Of a DNA stretch of 64,000 nucleotides, positions 38,489 through 48,399 are shown in pieces. The notes beneath the pieces are model-generated. The model did no database searches. It was not told where the DNA came from and was given only the letters and a program-made list of their open reading frames with translations. This DNA is from Anaerolineales bacterium (GTDB taxonomy: Bacteria > Chloroflexota > Anaerolineae > Anaerolineales > UBA6663), in the NCBI GenBank assembly GCA_020845955.1, contig JADLEU010000122.1, positions 1-64,000 of the forward strand, given 5' to 3'. The position numbers and the translations under genes are program-made. The first letter of the stretch is position 1; each line of letters opens with the position of its first letter.

Positions 38489-39838
38489 TCACTTCTGAAC
38501 CCGGAAGGTAATGCCGAGCACCTTCCCAAGCAGGCCGGCGTCGCTTGTCGGCTTGCGTGAGTTGTGTCCAAGCGCTCCCCCTACGAGCTTGCCCTTCAGG
38601 CTGCGCACGGCACGCCCGAACTCGTCGCATTCAGGCGCAATCGCCGGCAGATCCAGCCGGTTCTGGACAGCCGGCAGCTTGGCGATGAATGGAAACGCTG
38701 CCAACAGCGGCGGAAACCGCCCGGTAAACTCAATGATGGCCGCCTGGAAGTCCTTCGCGGAGAGGCTGTCGTCCGGGGTTGTGAAGTTCAGGACCGCGAA
38801 GATTGCTTCCGGTGGGAGGCGCGCCTGAACGCCCAGTTCCTCGGTGAGCAGCTGGTAAGCGCGGATCGCTGCGTACTGATCGTGAAGCGTGGGCCGGCAC
38901 ACCAGCACCGCCGCGTTTGCCGCAAGTAGGGCCTGCATCGCCCACATCGTGTCGGCGAATGGCGGCAGATCGAGCAAGATCGCGCCGTAGTTGAAGGAGT
39001 AGGCCGCCAGAACCAGGTTTTGGATGCTGCCGTCGTCCTTCATATCGCGATCATTCCCGAGGGCAAGAATGTGCGGGTCATTCGGAGCGAGCAGCACGTC
39101 CAGGTCGTCAAACCCGCGCACGTGCTGAAGGGAGCCGAGGAACCCTTCCACGGTTGGGCGGTTCAGCCACTCCGTCGCATTCGGGGTGACCTTCAGGCCA
39201 AGGTGCCCGGCCGCGGCCGGTGGTGAGTTGAACGAACACAGCAGCGTCTTGATGTGCTCGCGGGCCAACTCCACCGCCAAGGCCTCGGCGATGGTGCTCT
39301 TGCCCGTGCCGCCCGCAAAGCTTGTGAAGGCAATCGTGCGCGTCCCGACCACAAGGGTTGAGCCAGGGCCAGACGGTGCGGCCTGGCGATGCACGCTGGT
39401 CGCGGGCGCCAGGTCCAGGGTCCGGGCTCGCTCGGTGGCGACGGCGCTATACGTGGCATTCGCGATGGCGGCCCAGTTGACCGGCGCCAGGTACACGCCG
39501 CGCACGTTTGTCTGAATCCCTTCGAACATGCCCTTGAACTTCACCCATGCGGGGGACAGCACCACCAGGACGATGGTGCCGACGAGCTGGCCGAGAAAGT
39601 CCCTGAGCACTTCCGGCCCAGGCGCGACGTCGGCATCAATCACCAGCGCCTCGGGCCGGTATTGCGCGACCTGGCGCTTGATGTCCTCCCATTCAATTGC
39701 CATGGAGAGTACCTGGTAGCGCGCCGTGTCTTGAAAGGCCGGATACATCTGGCGCAATACCTGAATGGTCATGTCTGGGCCAGCCAAAAAGACGGTGGCC
39801 GGCGGCGTGCTTTGGGCCGTGAGCTGCGGGCCGTTCAT
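38489..39838 (-). CDS. cpaE: CpaE/TadZ-like ParA-family ATPase
   Basis: N-terminal receiver-like region; ASFAGGTGKSTIAEALAVELA deviant Walker A. Confidence 0.75.
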   Translation of the reverse strand: MNGPQLTAQSTPPATVFLAGPDMTIQVLRQMYPAFQDTARYQVLSMAIEWEDIKRQVAQYRPEALVIDADVAPGPEVLRDFLGQLVGTIVLVVLSPAWVKFKGMFEGIQTNVRGVYLAPVNWAAIANATYSAVATERARTLDLAPATSVHRQAAPSGPGSTLVVGTRTIAFTSFAGGTGKSTIAEALAVELAREHIKTLLCSFNSPPAAAGHLGLKVTPNATEWLNRPTVEGFLGSLQHVRGFDDLDVLLAPNDPHILALGNDRDMKDDGSIQNLVLAAYSFNYGAILLDLPPFADTMWAMQALLAANAAVLVCRPTLHDQYAAIRAYQLLTEELGVQARLPPEAIFAVLNFTTPDDSLSAKDFQAAIIEFTGRFPPLLAAFPFIAKLPAVQNRLDLPAIAPECDEFGRAVRSLKGKLVGGALGHNSRKPTSDAGLLGKVLGITFRVQK

Positions 39839-40737
39839 TTTCCAACTCCCAGGTTGACGATCTGCTCAATGGCGATGCCGGGCGCGCGCGCGGCGGTCAC
39901 ATCTGCCGCAGGTTCAAGCGCCAGGTAAACCTCCGCGTGTGTGTCCAGAAGCGCGATCAACTCCGGCAACGAGACTTCCATCGGACCATCTATCCCGGTC
40001 ACAGTGATGGGTGTGACCGGCACGTCCAGCACGATGACCGATTCCTGCTGCCCCGAGAGCGAGCTCTGTGCCATAGCGAAGCCTTGCGAGTCGGTGCCGC
40101 TAGTGCTGACCTCTTCGTAGCGGAAGGTCTGCGGCACCAGCAGCACCCGCAGGCCGCTGGCCGTCACTCGCGCAAACGGACTTTCCGGCACTACCGGGCC
40201 GTAGCCCGGCGTCGCGGTCGGCGCCGGCCCGGAGGCTCCAGGCGTCGTGGTCGCGCCTGGAACGTTGGGCAGCGACACCACGTCGAGCGCGTTGAACTGC
40301 GTGTCCGGTTGGACCACCGCAATCAAGGTCACGAAATCACCCGGCCGCAAGATGCCGGCTAACCCAGACGAACGCGTGACCTTCACCGCCACGGCCCGAT
40401 GATCAGGTTCCAGGCCGGCCGCAATGGCCGACAGCGCCTGGTTGCCCAGCATGCTGACGGTGATCTGGTCACCAGGCAGGCGTTGCGTGCTGATGACCTG
40501 GCCGATGGCGTCTTCGATGCGCGACAGGGCGCCGGGCAGTGCATCGGCCTGCCGCACCAGCTTGATCTGAAGATCGCCTTCAGCCAGGCGTGCGCCCACA
40601 GCCACCGGATTGACGGCCACGACAACCGGTGTGTCCGCTCGCAGTGAGAGGAGGAACACAAGCGTCAGGATGCCGGCCAGGGCCGCGATCACGATGACCA
40701 GCAACAACGACGGAAGTTTGTGGATGGAATGCGTCAT
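39835..40737 (-). CDS. cpaB: CpaB/RcpC-like pilus assembly protein
   Basis: TM then VAVNPVAVGARLAEGDLQIKLVRQADALPGALSRIEDAIGQVISTQRLPGDQITVSMLG (SAF-like); RAVAVKVTRSSGLAGILRPGDFVTLIA. Confidence 0.85.
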   Translation of the reverse strand: MTHSIHKLPSLLLVIVIAALAGILTLVFLLSLRADTPVVVAVNPVAVGARLAEGDLQIKLVRQADALPGALSRIEDAIGQVISTQRLPGDQITVSMLGNQALSAIAAGLEPDHRAVAVKVTRSSGLAGILRPGDFVTLIAVVQPDTQFNALDVVSLPNVPGATTTPGASGPAPTATPGYGPVVPESPFARVTASGLRVLLVPQTFRYEEVSTSGTDSQGFAMAQSSLSGQQESVIVLDVPVTPITVTGIDGPMEVSLPELIALLDTHAEVYLALEPAADVTAARAPGIAIEQIVNLGVGK

Positions 40738-40769
40738 GGTGAGCCTCGTGTGAAAAACGTGAAATTTGC

Positions 40770-42137
40770 TTACTTGGTGAGTGCCGTGAAGGCGGCGTCA
40801 ACGGTGAAACCTGGTTGCTCAAAGTGCAGAACGCGCGGCTCGGTGTAGGGCGTGCCCAGGGTGCGGCCATCAATGAAGAACAGATACTCGCCCGGGTCTG
40901 CGAGCGGCAGGCGCAGGTACGTCGCCGCAAACGTCATCCGGTCGGCGCTGAAGCCGCCCGACGCCGGCGGCCGGCCAGGGTACAGCGGCCACATCGCCTG
41001 GTACACGCGCGCACCCGGATACTTGCTCGCCAACTCGCCCCGGATCCAGGCAGCAGATGACTCCGACAGGGTAGCCCGTACACTCAACGCGCCGATGCGG
41101 TCCAGAAAGACGTCCGTGTGCCGCCGGCAGTCGCGCACCTCGGCGCTGCGGACACCCCAATCGGGATCGCTCGCCATCCACGACTGCCAGCCGTCCTGCC
41201 AGGCCACCGGCCCGGTCCAGCCGGCGCCACACCCACCCCCCTGCCCTGGCCCAATCCATTGGCACGATGCCAGCCCGCTCTCCACGTGCTCGTAGGTGTA
41301 GCTTACGTAGACCGGATGGGACGTGACACCTACTTGCACGTCCACGCCGCGGCGGGTGTCGTCCTGGCCGACGACGACCGGGAATGGCGGCGCCAGCTTG
41401 CCAGCCGAGTAGGTCGGGTCGAGTTGCGAGATCTCCCAGTTGCGGTCGGGACATTCACCAATTGGCTGGCAGCCGCCCAAGGACTCGCAGATGGCCTCGT
41501 AGACGTCGCCCAAGTCGGGTGGTTGCGTGCTGATGGGCGCACACTCACCGGTGATCGGATGGCAAGAGAAGACGAACAGGCCCGACGCGTACAGGAACAT
41601 GCCCGAGAACAGGGGGCTGTTGGGGTCGTTTAGCGCCAGGTTGAGCTGCAAGAAGAACAGCGGGTCCATAGACTGCAGCGCTTGCAGCACGCTCTCCGGC
41701 GTCACCATGTCGGGCGATAGGCCCATCTGGTCGAATACGCCGGCGGCCACAGCGGCAGCGATGATGCCATTGCCGATGACCAGGTCGGGCTGGGTCGTGA
41801 ACGGGTTTTGACCGGTCAGCGCCATGACGATGGCGGTGTAACCATTTGGCACCACCACCGTCTCGCCATCAGGCGTCGTGTAGGTGTTGAAGCCCAGGCA
41901 ACCGACGCACACGCTCAGGTCGGTGCCCGGCACGCCGCTTTCAAAGGACGGCCAGCCTTCGGGCGGCGGCAGAAAAATCGGCTCGCCCGGCGTCAGTCCG
42001 GTCGGGTCGAACGTGATGTTGCCGTTTTCATCCATGCGCAGGTAGGGCGGCAGATCGTCTGCGCGGGCCTCACCAGCAATCAGCAGCAGGACCAGGGTCA
42101 AGAGAACAGCCGTCAGAGCTTGCTTCATCGAGATCAT
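40770..42137 (-). CDS. secreted protein of unknown function, multiple Cys
   Basis: Signal peptide MKQALTAVLLTLVLLLIAGEARA; long intact ORF. Confidence 0.6.
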   Translation of the reverse strand: MISMKQALTAVLLTLVLLLIAGEARADDLPPYLRMDENGNITFDPTGLTPGEPIFLPPPEGWPSFESGVPGTDLSVCVGCLGFNTYTTPDGETVVVPNGYTAIVMALTGQNPFTTQPDLVIGNGIIAAAVAAGVFDQMGLSPDMVTPESVLQALQSMDPLFFLQLNLALNDPNSPLFSGMFLYASGLFVFSCHPITGECAPISTQPPDLGDVYEAICESLGGCQPIGECPDRNWEISQLDPTYSAGKLAPPFPVVVGQDDTRRGVDVQVGVTSHPVYVSYTYEHVESGLASCQWIGPGQGGGCGAGWTGPVAWQDGWQSWMASDPDWGVRSAEVRDCRRHTDVFLDRIGALSVRATLSESSAAWIRGELASKYPGARVYQAMWPLYPGRPPASGGFSADRMTFAATYLRLPLADPGEYLFFIDGRTLGTPYTEPRVLHFEQPGFTVDAAFTALTK

Positions 42138-42184
42138 CCCTCATCACTCCTTGAACACTTGTGTCACTACGAGCGACGCGCCGG

Positions 42185-42739
42185 CTATGGCTTTGCCTCA
42201 GCCGACCGCCGCAATTCGTTGAGCTGTGGCTCGCTCAGGAATGTCGCGAACTTCCACTGCCCGGCCTCTTGCCGAAGCATCACGTATGCCGTGAAGGTGT
42301 TGTGCCGCATGCCGGGCCAGGCAACCCCATCCGCCAGGTTCACAGCCACTGACCAAGCTTGCCAGGCGCTCCCACCGCTTACTGGCGACTTGCCTTCCAG
42401 GGCCAAGCCAATCTCCTCGACGCTGACCTGGTTAGCCGGCACGACCGTCTGTGACTTCTCCAGTTCGGGCCAGAGCACGACGGCGATGCCTTGCTCCAGC
42501 AGGGCCTGGCCCTCGGACGCGGCGAGAGGCGCTAGCCTATCCAGCCAGCCCCGCCGGTCGCGGTAATCCACCGTGTAGAACTCCCGAACGAAGTCCACTG
42601 CTGCCTGGCCAGGACCGGCCTCGACTTCTACAGACGGCGGCTTCAGCAACCGAGGCCAGGCCACCGTAGAGGCTACGAGCGCCAAGAACGCCGTGACGAA
42701 AATGAGCAGCGTTCGACTTACGACAATGGTTCTTTCCAT
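42185..42739 (-). CDS. membrane-anchored hypothetical (conjugation accessory-like)
   Basis: N-term TM; intact ORF in operon. Confidence 0.5.
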   Translation of the reverse strand: MERTIVVSRTLLIFVTAFLALVASTVAWPRLLKPPSVEVEAGPGQAAVDFVREFYTVDYRDRRGWLDRLAPLAASEGQALLEQGIAVVLWPELEKSQTVVPANQVSVEEIGLALEGKSPVSGGSAWQAWSVAVNLADGVAWPGMRHNTFTAYVMLRQEAGQWKFATFLSEPQLNELRRSAEAKP

Positions 42740-42769
42740 AACCTCGTCCTTTCGCTAGACAACAAAAAA

Positions 42770-42793
42770 GGCAGCACGTAGGCACGTGCTGCC
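42770..42793 (-). terminator. intrinsic terminator
   Basis: GGCAGCACGT/ACGTGCTGCC followed by T6 on minus strand. Confidence 0.7.
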
Positions 42794-42863
42794 CTCGAAT
42801 TCTGATGATGGGTTGTGGTGACGCTAAGCTTGGTTCGTTACGTCAGCCGCCGTAGCAACATGG

Positions 42864-43334
42864 TTAGCTCTTCATCCAAGGCCGCCTTTCGAAGAAGGCC
42901 CGTTCTTGCCTGTGTCGTTCCAGGATGTTTCGTCGCCGCTCCAAGAAGATGGCATCGCGCACGTAAAAAAACTGTTGGAGAGTTGACGGACACGGAAAGT
43001 CTTTGGGCGCATAGCGGTTTCCAAAGGTGTTGCAGGTTGTGCAACATAACACTCGGTTGCTGTTATCTTCTCGCCACTCCGCCGGAAGTCCCCAAGCAGA
43101 ACATGTGCTATGAGGTACAACGTGGTCGAGCGCCATGCTGAGCCAGTGTTCATAGGTAGAAGCTAAGTCGAGCCCGCAATACGCGCACTTGGTCTGAGCT
43201 GTCAGCCGCATAAACTCCAAGCCGTAGCCATGTCGGCAGTTGTCTCCTCGTACACGTCCGAGGAGTTGCCGTCCCTGCTGGGGATAGCTCTCAAATGGTA
43301 GTGCCTCCGGGCTCTGGATACAATTGTCACTCAT
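42864..43334 (-). CDS. HNH endonuclease
   Basis: CAYCGLDLASTYEHWLSMALDHVVPHSTCSAWG ... NRVLCCTTCNTFG. Confidence 0.75.
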   Translation of the reverse strand: MSDNCIQSPEALPFESYPQQGRQLLGRVRGDNCRHGYGLEFMRLTAQTKCAYCGLDLASTYEHWLSMALDHVVPHSTCSAWGLPAEWREDNSNRVLCCTTCNTFGNRYAPKDFPCPSTLQQFFYVRDAIFLERRRNILERHRQERAFFERRPWMKS

Positions 43335-43433
43335 TATTGCCCCACTATCATTCCTGCGCAGTCTGCCGGTCAACCCTGCGGGTTAGGCACTGTGCAACTG
43401 CGTAGCGGTTTTGACGTCACCTGAAACTGCTTG

Positions 43434-44309
43434 CTACGCGAGTGGCTCGGATAGCCTAGCGAGTTCTCTAAAATCACTTTCTTTGAGAATCCGTATCGAT
43501 GCACCCTCGGCAATAAGCTGTTCGGCCTTTCGGTGTTTCGAACTTTTCTCCTGTCCGGCGAGTTTGCGAATGTCTTGGTCGCCCACGACGAGCAAAGTGG
43601 TATTCTTTGTAACGCCAGATGCGACATTGCATCCCAAGGAAGCTGCAAGATCGGCTGCCTCTCGGCGCGGAATTTCAAGGGCGCCGGTAAACACCAGAAC
43701 TTCCCCGAACAATGCCCCATCCGGGTTTCCCTCTCGTCGAATCGCCGCGCCCGAGCTTACGGCAGACGGGTCGATTGGCTGTTGAACTCGCTTCAGCCAA
43801 GCGTCCAAATCCAGGCCACATTCGTCAATCGCGGCGAGCAAAACGCGCGCTGCCGCTTTAGCATCCTCCAAGGCATCGTGATGCTGGAATTCATAGCCGA
43901 TGCGTCGACACACGTCATACAGTCCGTATCCCTTCCAAGCACAATCCTTCCATGCTCGGCGAGCCACCCGCGCAGAATCCAGCCATGTCATGCTTGGCGC
44001 TATGATCCCGTAGCGAGCGCATGCTTGGTGAATGGCAACTCGATCGAAGTGTGTGTGGCAAACGACCACCGAGCCTTCCAAGTGGGGCCAAAGGCTACTG
44101 GCAAGTTCAAGAAAGTTAGGGGCGCCTCGGACAGTGGATTTGTCGATTCCGTGGATCGAAACGTTGAACCCGTCGAAGTGGCCTTCCGGGTCAACATACG
44201 TTTTCCACTCGCCTCGCGGTGTGGAGCCCAGAAACTTGGCAAGGCCAATCTGGCAGATCGAAGCCATATCGGCATTTGCGGTCTCTACGTCGATCGCAAC
44301 AAAATCCAT
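43434..44309 (-). CDS. DEDD exonuclease (DnaQ-like) fused to BRCT domain
   Basis: MDFVAIDVETANADMASICQIGLAKF; HDALEDAKAAARVL; BRCT LVFTGALEIPRREAADLAASLGCNVASGVTKNTTLLVVG. Confidence 0.85.
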   Translation of the reverse strand: MDFVAIDVETANADMASICQIGLAKFLGSTPRGEWKTYVDPEGHFDGFNVSIHGIDKSTVRGAPNFLELASSLWPHLEGSVVVCHTHFDRVAIHQACARYGIIAPSMTWLDSARVARRAWKDCAWKGYGLYDVCRRIGYEFQHHDALEDAKAAARVLLAAIDECGLDLDAWLKRVQQPIDPSAVSSGAAIRREGNPDGALFGEVLVFTGALEIPRREAADLAASLGCNVASGVTKNTTLLVVGDQDIRKLAGQEKSSKHRKAEQLIAEGASIRILKESDFRELARLSEPLA

Positions 44310-44402
44310 GTTTCAGTTTTCCTTACATCGCCCAACGCTTCTGTTCGGTGGCGGGCCGCTCCGCGCTCCGTCGGCTGCAACCGGTTGCGATGCGGCCCTC
44401 AT

Positions 44403-45524
44403 TCACGAGAGTTCCTGCTCCACCGACAGCAGGTAGGCAAAAGGATTCTCCCTTAGCGACTCGCGCCTGTCCACGTTGTACATGATTCCAGTCGTGATGA
44501 GTGAGATGCCGGCGCCCGCAAGGAGAGCGGTAGGCACAGCCAACCCAGCCATTACAAGCATCGTCGACGAACCAGCGGATAGGAAAGCGACCTTCAGGAG
44601 TCCGTCGCTCAGCCACCTGATGCGGCGGCCCTTGAGGGCAGCCTTGAGATTCGAGATCGCCGGCACTACCTCGCGAGTGTGAAGGTCCGTGATGCGCTGG
44701 CGAAGCGCCTCCGCAGGGAGGTCCGCCTCAACGGACGCAGCGAGCTGCTCAACCTTCGTTCGGAATTGCGCGAGTTCGTCTCGATGTTTCTCCCTGAACT
44801 CAAGCAACCGGTCAATTGGGGTGTCCGGCGCGATTCCCACTCGTTCGATCGCCAAGTTGGCGAGCATTCCTGGGGCGAGATGTCGTGGCATTCGATGACG
44901 TGGACCGAAGGCCTCATACTCGCGCCAGCGTCGCCAGTGCCGGTGCATGCCCCACGGAATCAGTCCATTCAGTTGGGCGTCGAGGCGCGCCGACACCGCG
45001 AGCCTGTCCGCAGCCGGGATAGAGGTCAGCAAGCACGCTCCCACCCGTTCGGCGAGCCGGCTGGCAAGCAAAGTCATGTAGAAGTCTGCAAACCGCTCGT
45101 CCACGCGCAGCCATTCCGGCCCCCGCTCTGATGGGGCCGCCAGTTTGTGGAGCACGTGGCGTATCTCGTAAGGCAGTTTCTCCGGGTGGATCTCGGCAAG
45201 CCTGCCAAGCTGATACGGGAGCTTCTCCACGTGAATGTCGTACCTGTGGCCACCACGCTCGGCGATGAGGAGTTCTGCGCCCTCGGTCGTACCCAAGTAG
45301 GCAAGGACGTCTTCTGTAAGTTCCTCGATCTCGTCCATCCCCGAGGAGACTCGGAGGGGCACGAGAAAGTCGGCCTCTTCGAGAGCACGGCCGGCGTCGG
45401 TGGAGTATGGAGCGTCAATCGACTCTGGAACGATAGTGCGCACCGAGTCCCAATAGAGGAGAGCTGTCTTCAGCCATGCCTCGTCTCGGATATCGATCCA
45501 CGGGTAGAAGAGTGCTTGGGACAT
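44403..45524 (-). CDS. DUF6236-like protein
   Basis: ALFYPWIDIRDEAWLKTALLYWDSVRTIVPESI; C-terminal TM pair. Confidence 0.55.
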   Translation of the reverse strand: MSQALFYPWIDIRDEAWLKTALLYWDSVRTIVPESIDAPYSTDAGRALEEADFLVPLRVSSGMDEIEELTEDVLAYLGTTEGAELLIAERGGHRYDIHVEKLPYQLGRLAEIHPEKLPYEIRHVLHKLAAPSERGPEWLRVDERFADFYMTLLASRLAERVGACLLTSIPAADRLAVSARLDAQLNGLIPWGMHRHWRRWREYEAFGPRHRMPRHLAPGMLANLAIERVGIAPDTPIDRLLEFREKHRDELAQFRTKVEQLAASVEADLPAEALRQRITDLHTREVVPAISNLKAALKGRRIRWLSDGLLKVAFLSAGSSTMLVMAGLAVPTALLAGAGISLITTGIMYNVDRRESLRENPFAYLLSVEQELS

Positions 45525-45725
45525 GGCTACCTCATATCAGCGCTGGGGCTGGCCGCATAATTACTGATGACACTGCAAATCTGCCCCATGGTATCCCATC
45601 TTGGATGCTTTGCGGCAGGTGATGACCGGCCAATCAGCTAGAGTCGAGCCACCATGACGCCTGCCCGCCAAGGCCATTCCACCTATTCTAGGGACGAAAA
45701 AGACGGCCCGGTTACTCTGGTTTGA

Positions 45726-46556
45726 CTACGGCGCAAACAACTGCGTGACAATCGCGCCCCACCGGCCGCCTTCCGCAATGCCGATCCCGATCCGGCCGAA
45801 CTGCGGCCTCAAAACGTTCTCACGGTGTCCGTCGCTGGCCATCCACCGATTAACCACGTTAGCCTGGGCGTCCGAGAGGCTCGTGGCGCCGGCGATGTTC
45901 TCGCCACAGAATTTCACATTGAGCGGCACGATGCAGTATGGACCAACCATCGAGGCGCCCGTCTCTGGGTCGGTGTGGCTGAAGTAGTCGCGGTCAATCA
46001 TATCCTGGCTACGCTGACGCGCAAGTAGCGTCAACGTCGCGTCCAATTGTAGCGGCGGCAGGCCGGCGCTCTCGCGGGCAGCGTTGGTCTCGGCGACGAG
46101 ACTGGCCTCGACCTGCTCTACCGTCAGGGCTGGGACAGCGGGAGCGGGTTCGCTGACAACCGCGACAGCCGGCTCGGCCTTCGAGGATGAGAATGGCAAG
46201 TGTGCGGCGACGAAGTCAATGGCCTGGTCGAGCACCTTCGAAACTCGCGCCATCAATTCAAGCAGCCAGGGCAGTTCGTGCCCGAGTGCATTGGACTGCA
46301 CCAGGTCGCCAGTCCACCCTGCGACCGATCTGTGCGCGTCGCCGGCCAGGCTGGGCAGATTGGGCAGGGTCTCCGCTGCGCGCCCTGGGTCAACGGATAA
46401 CAAACTCAGGCACACGGCAAGTGCAGCAGCAAGTATCAGACGCATGCGCCTCATCCCAGTATTCCGATCATCGCGGTTGTCGTTTTGTCGTCTAAACATA
46501 ATCGCGCATCCCTTGCTTTGCATTTTGCATAACTGGAGTCGGCTGTCAATAGGCAA
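45726..46556 (-). CDS. CAP (SCP/PR1)-domain secreted protein
   Basis: LVAETNAARESAGLPPLQLDATLTLLARQRSQDMIDRDYFSHTDPETG ... GENIAGA ... WMASDGHRENVLRPQFGRIGIGIAEGG. Confidence 0.9.
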   Translation of the reverse strand: MPIDSRLQLCKMQSKGCAIMFRRQNDNRDDRNTGMRRMRLILAAALAVCLSLLSVDPGRAAETLPNLPSLAGDAHRSVAGWTGDLVQSNALGHELPWLLELMARVSKVLDQAIDFVAAHLPFSSSKAEPAVAVVSEPAPAVPALTVEQVEASLVAETNAARESAGLPPLQLDATLTLLARQRSQDMIDRDYFSHTDPETGASMVGPYCIVPLNVKFCGENIAGATSLSDAQANVVNRWMASDGHRENVLRPQFGRIGIGIAEGGRWGAIVTQLFAP

Positions 46557-46564
46557 CCCTCAGC

Positions 46565-47872
46565 TCAGCGCTGATGCAGCCAGATTGAGCCATCCTGCCC
46601 GCGCGCCTTGCCGAGATACTCGCTGATGTTGAAGGCTGAAATCTTGAAGGTGCTGCCCGTCGTTGCCTTGATCTCAGATGTGATCGAGTCCATTAGCTTC
46701 CGGTTGGGTGTGACAAGGAAGATGGTGCCGCCGTTCACCTGGCCGGCCCGGCTCCACTTGACCTCGCGCGCCTTATTCTGCGACCGCTCACACTCAATGT
46801 AAACGAGATGGCCGTTCTTCCGCGCGGTGATATCGGGACAATAGTCGCCATCGTCAACCCGGACGCAATCAGGAAACTGGTTTACATCCGTATAGCCCTC
46901 AGCCCTCAGGATGTCGGCGGCCTTGAGCACCACATACAGGTGCTCGGGCGTCTTGTGATGCTTCAGGCCGGTTTCGTATTCACTGGTCACCGGTGCGACC
47001 CCGAGCTGCTCGGCCCGGATGCGTCCTGCCACAGACAAAGCGAGGACCTGGCGGGTTTTCTCGCCGGGCCACTCGACGGTGCACGGGTACGCCTCCAGCA
47101 ATCCTTGGTGCGCGGCAACTCTCACCGTGTAGCCGACGCGACCGCTGGCGCGGCTGATGCACCACTGGGCAGCCAGTTGCTCCCGGATATCGTCACTGCG
47201 CGAGATGCCCGTAGACGCAATGAGCTTGACCAGCGCATCAATTCTTTCGGGTGGAACGGGCTCCAATGGCGCAGCACTCTCGTCTTCGCCCTCAAGTCGT
47301 GACTCGGATTGATCAGGTATGTCTGCGCTGCCGGCTGCGTCTTGCTTGCTCTTCGTGCCCTTTTTCCCGGCCGTGAGTTGCGCCACTCGCTCTGCCAACG
47401 TGCGCGTCGAAGCCTGGAAATGTTCAAGTTGCAGTTTCAAGCGGTCGATCTCTTCGCGATCCGCTGCGCGCTCTTTCAGCAGCCGTTCGGACTCGTCCGG
47501 CAAGTCCGGCCTTTCCATGAGCCAGGCGCGCCGCTGCTCTGCGCGCGCATGCCGGATGACGAATGCGCCAATTTGCTCGCCCGGCCACTGCTCAGGATTG
47601 CGGCCGGCGCGCTTCTCTGCGTCCCACTGGCTGACGCACGTGGCCTCGGCCACTTCGACCAATGCCCGGCGCAGAACGGAGCACTCCAATTGAGTTGCCT
47701 CGCGTAGCCGGATCTGCCAGTCCAGCATGTCGCGCATTTGCTGGACCTCCATCGGCGCGCTAGGCCCGGACGTGCTGTGTGGGAGGAAGGCCATTTCGGC
47801 TGCCATCGGTCCGCCGACATTGATTGGCAGAGCCCTGCTGAAGCCATCCACGGCGCCATTGTTCCTGGTCAT
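46565..47872 (-). CDS. Hypothetical with coiled coil and C-terminal PD-(D/E)XK-like nuclease domain
   Basis: CPDITARKNGHLVYIECERSQNKAREVKW ... GTIFLVTPNRKL; start MTRNNG overlaps upstream stop (ATGA). Confidence 0.5.
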   Translation of the reverse strand: MTRNNGAVDGFSRALPINVGGPMAAEMAFLPHSTSGPSAPMEVQQMRDMLDWQIRLREATQLECSVLRRALVEVAEATCVSQWDAEKRAGRNPEQWPGEQIGAFVIRHARAEQRRAWLMERPDLPDESERLLKERAADREEIDRLKLQLEHFQASTRTLAERVAQLTAGKKGTKSKQDAAGSADIPDQSESRLEGEDESAAPLEPVPPERIDALVKLIASTGISRSDDIREQLAAQWCISRASGRVGYTVRVAAHQGLLEAYPCTVEWPGEKTRQVLALSVAGRIRAEQLGVAPVTSEYETGLKHHKTPEHLYVVLKAADILRAEGYTDVNQFPDCVRVDDGDYCPDITARKNGHLVYIECERSQNKAREVKWSRAGQVNGGTIFLVTPNRKLMDSITSEIKATTGSTFKISAFNISEYLGKARGQDGSIWLHQR

Positions 47873-48393
47873 GGCTCGTTGGCGCCCTGCTCGCTGACCC
47901 AATCGTTTGCTTGGAGCGCCGCCAGGCCTTCCCCGGCGACTGCGACGGCCTCTTCGGCGGCCACCCGGTTCTCCGTTGACGGCGCGGACAGCCACCGCGC
48001 TACGGCGACACTCGCCCCCACGTGGTCAGCCGCCACTTGAGCCGATAGATCTCGCAATCCGAGCAGCGCCGGCGGGGATTCGCTTGCATCCACATCCCGC
48101 GCCAATGCGGCCGATTGCTCGAAGGCGCGTTGCGCCTTTCGGCTCAGTGCTAGGAGTTGCGTAACGTCGCCAATTAGAACTTCATTCAGCGTCTCGTCCA
48201 CGCCGGTCCAGTTGCTTACCCAGCCTGTCACCTGGCGGCGATACAGATCGACAGCCCGCACATCCGGCAGCAGCAACACGGGTCGCCCGTCGGCGTCACG
48301 CGGCGATACGGCGAAGCCCAGCACGGGTAACAGCATCACTACAGCAACCGTGAGCGTGGCGAGCAGCGCGCCAGGCCGGATCTCGACTTCCAT
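47869..48393 (-). CDS. hypothetical membrane-anchored protein
   Basis: TM LTVAVVMLLPVLGFAV; operon. Confidence 0.45.
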   Translation of the reverse strand: MEVEIRPGALLATLTVAVVMLLPVLGFAVSPRDADGRPVLLLPDVRAVDLYRRQVTGWVSNWTGVDETLNEVLIGDVTQLLALSRKAQRAFEQSAALARDVDASESPPALLGLRDLSAQVAADHVGASVAVARWLSAPSTENRVAAEEAVAVAGEGLAALQANDWVSEQGANEP

Positions 48394-48399
48394 GTTCGC

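Noticed and set aside
43533-44456. 307-aa plus-strand ORF
   Set aside because: Antisense to the exonuclease-BRCT gene, no recognisable motifs
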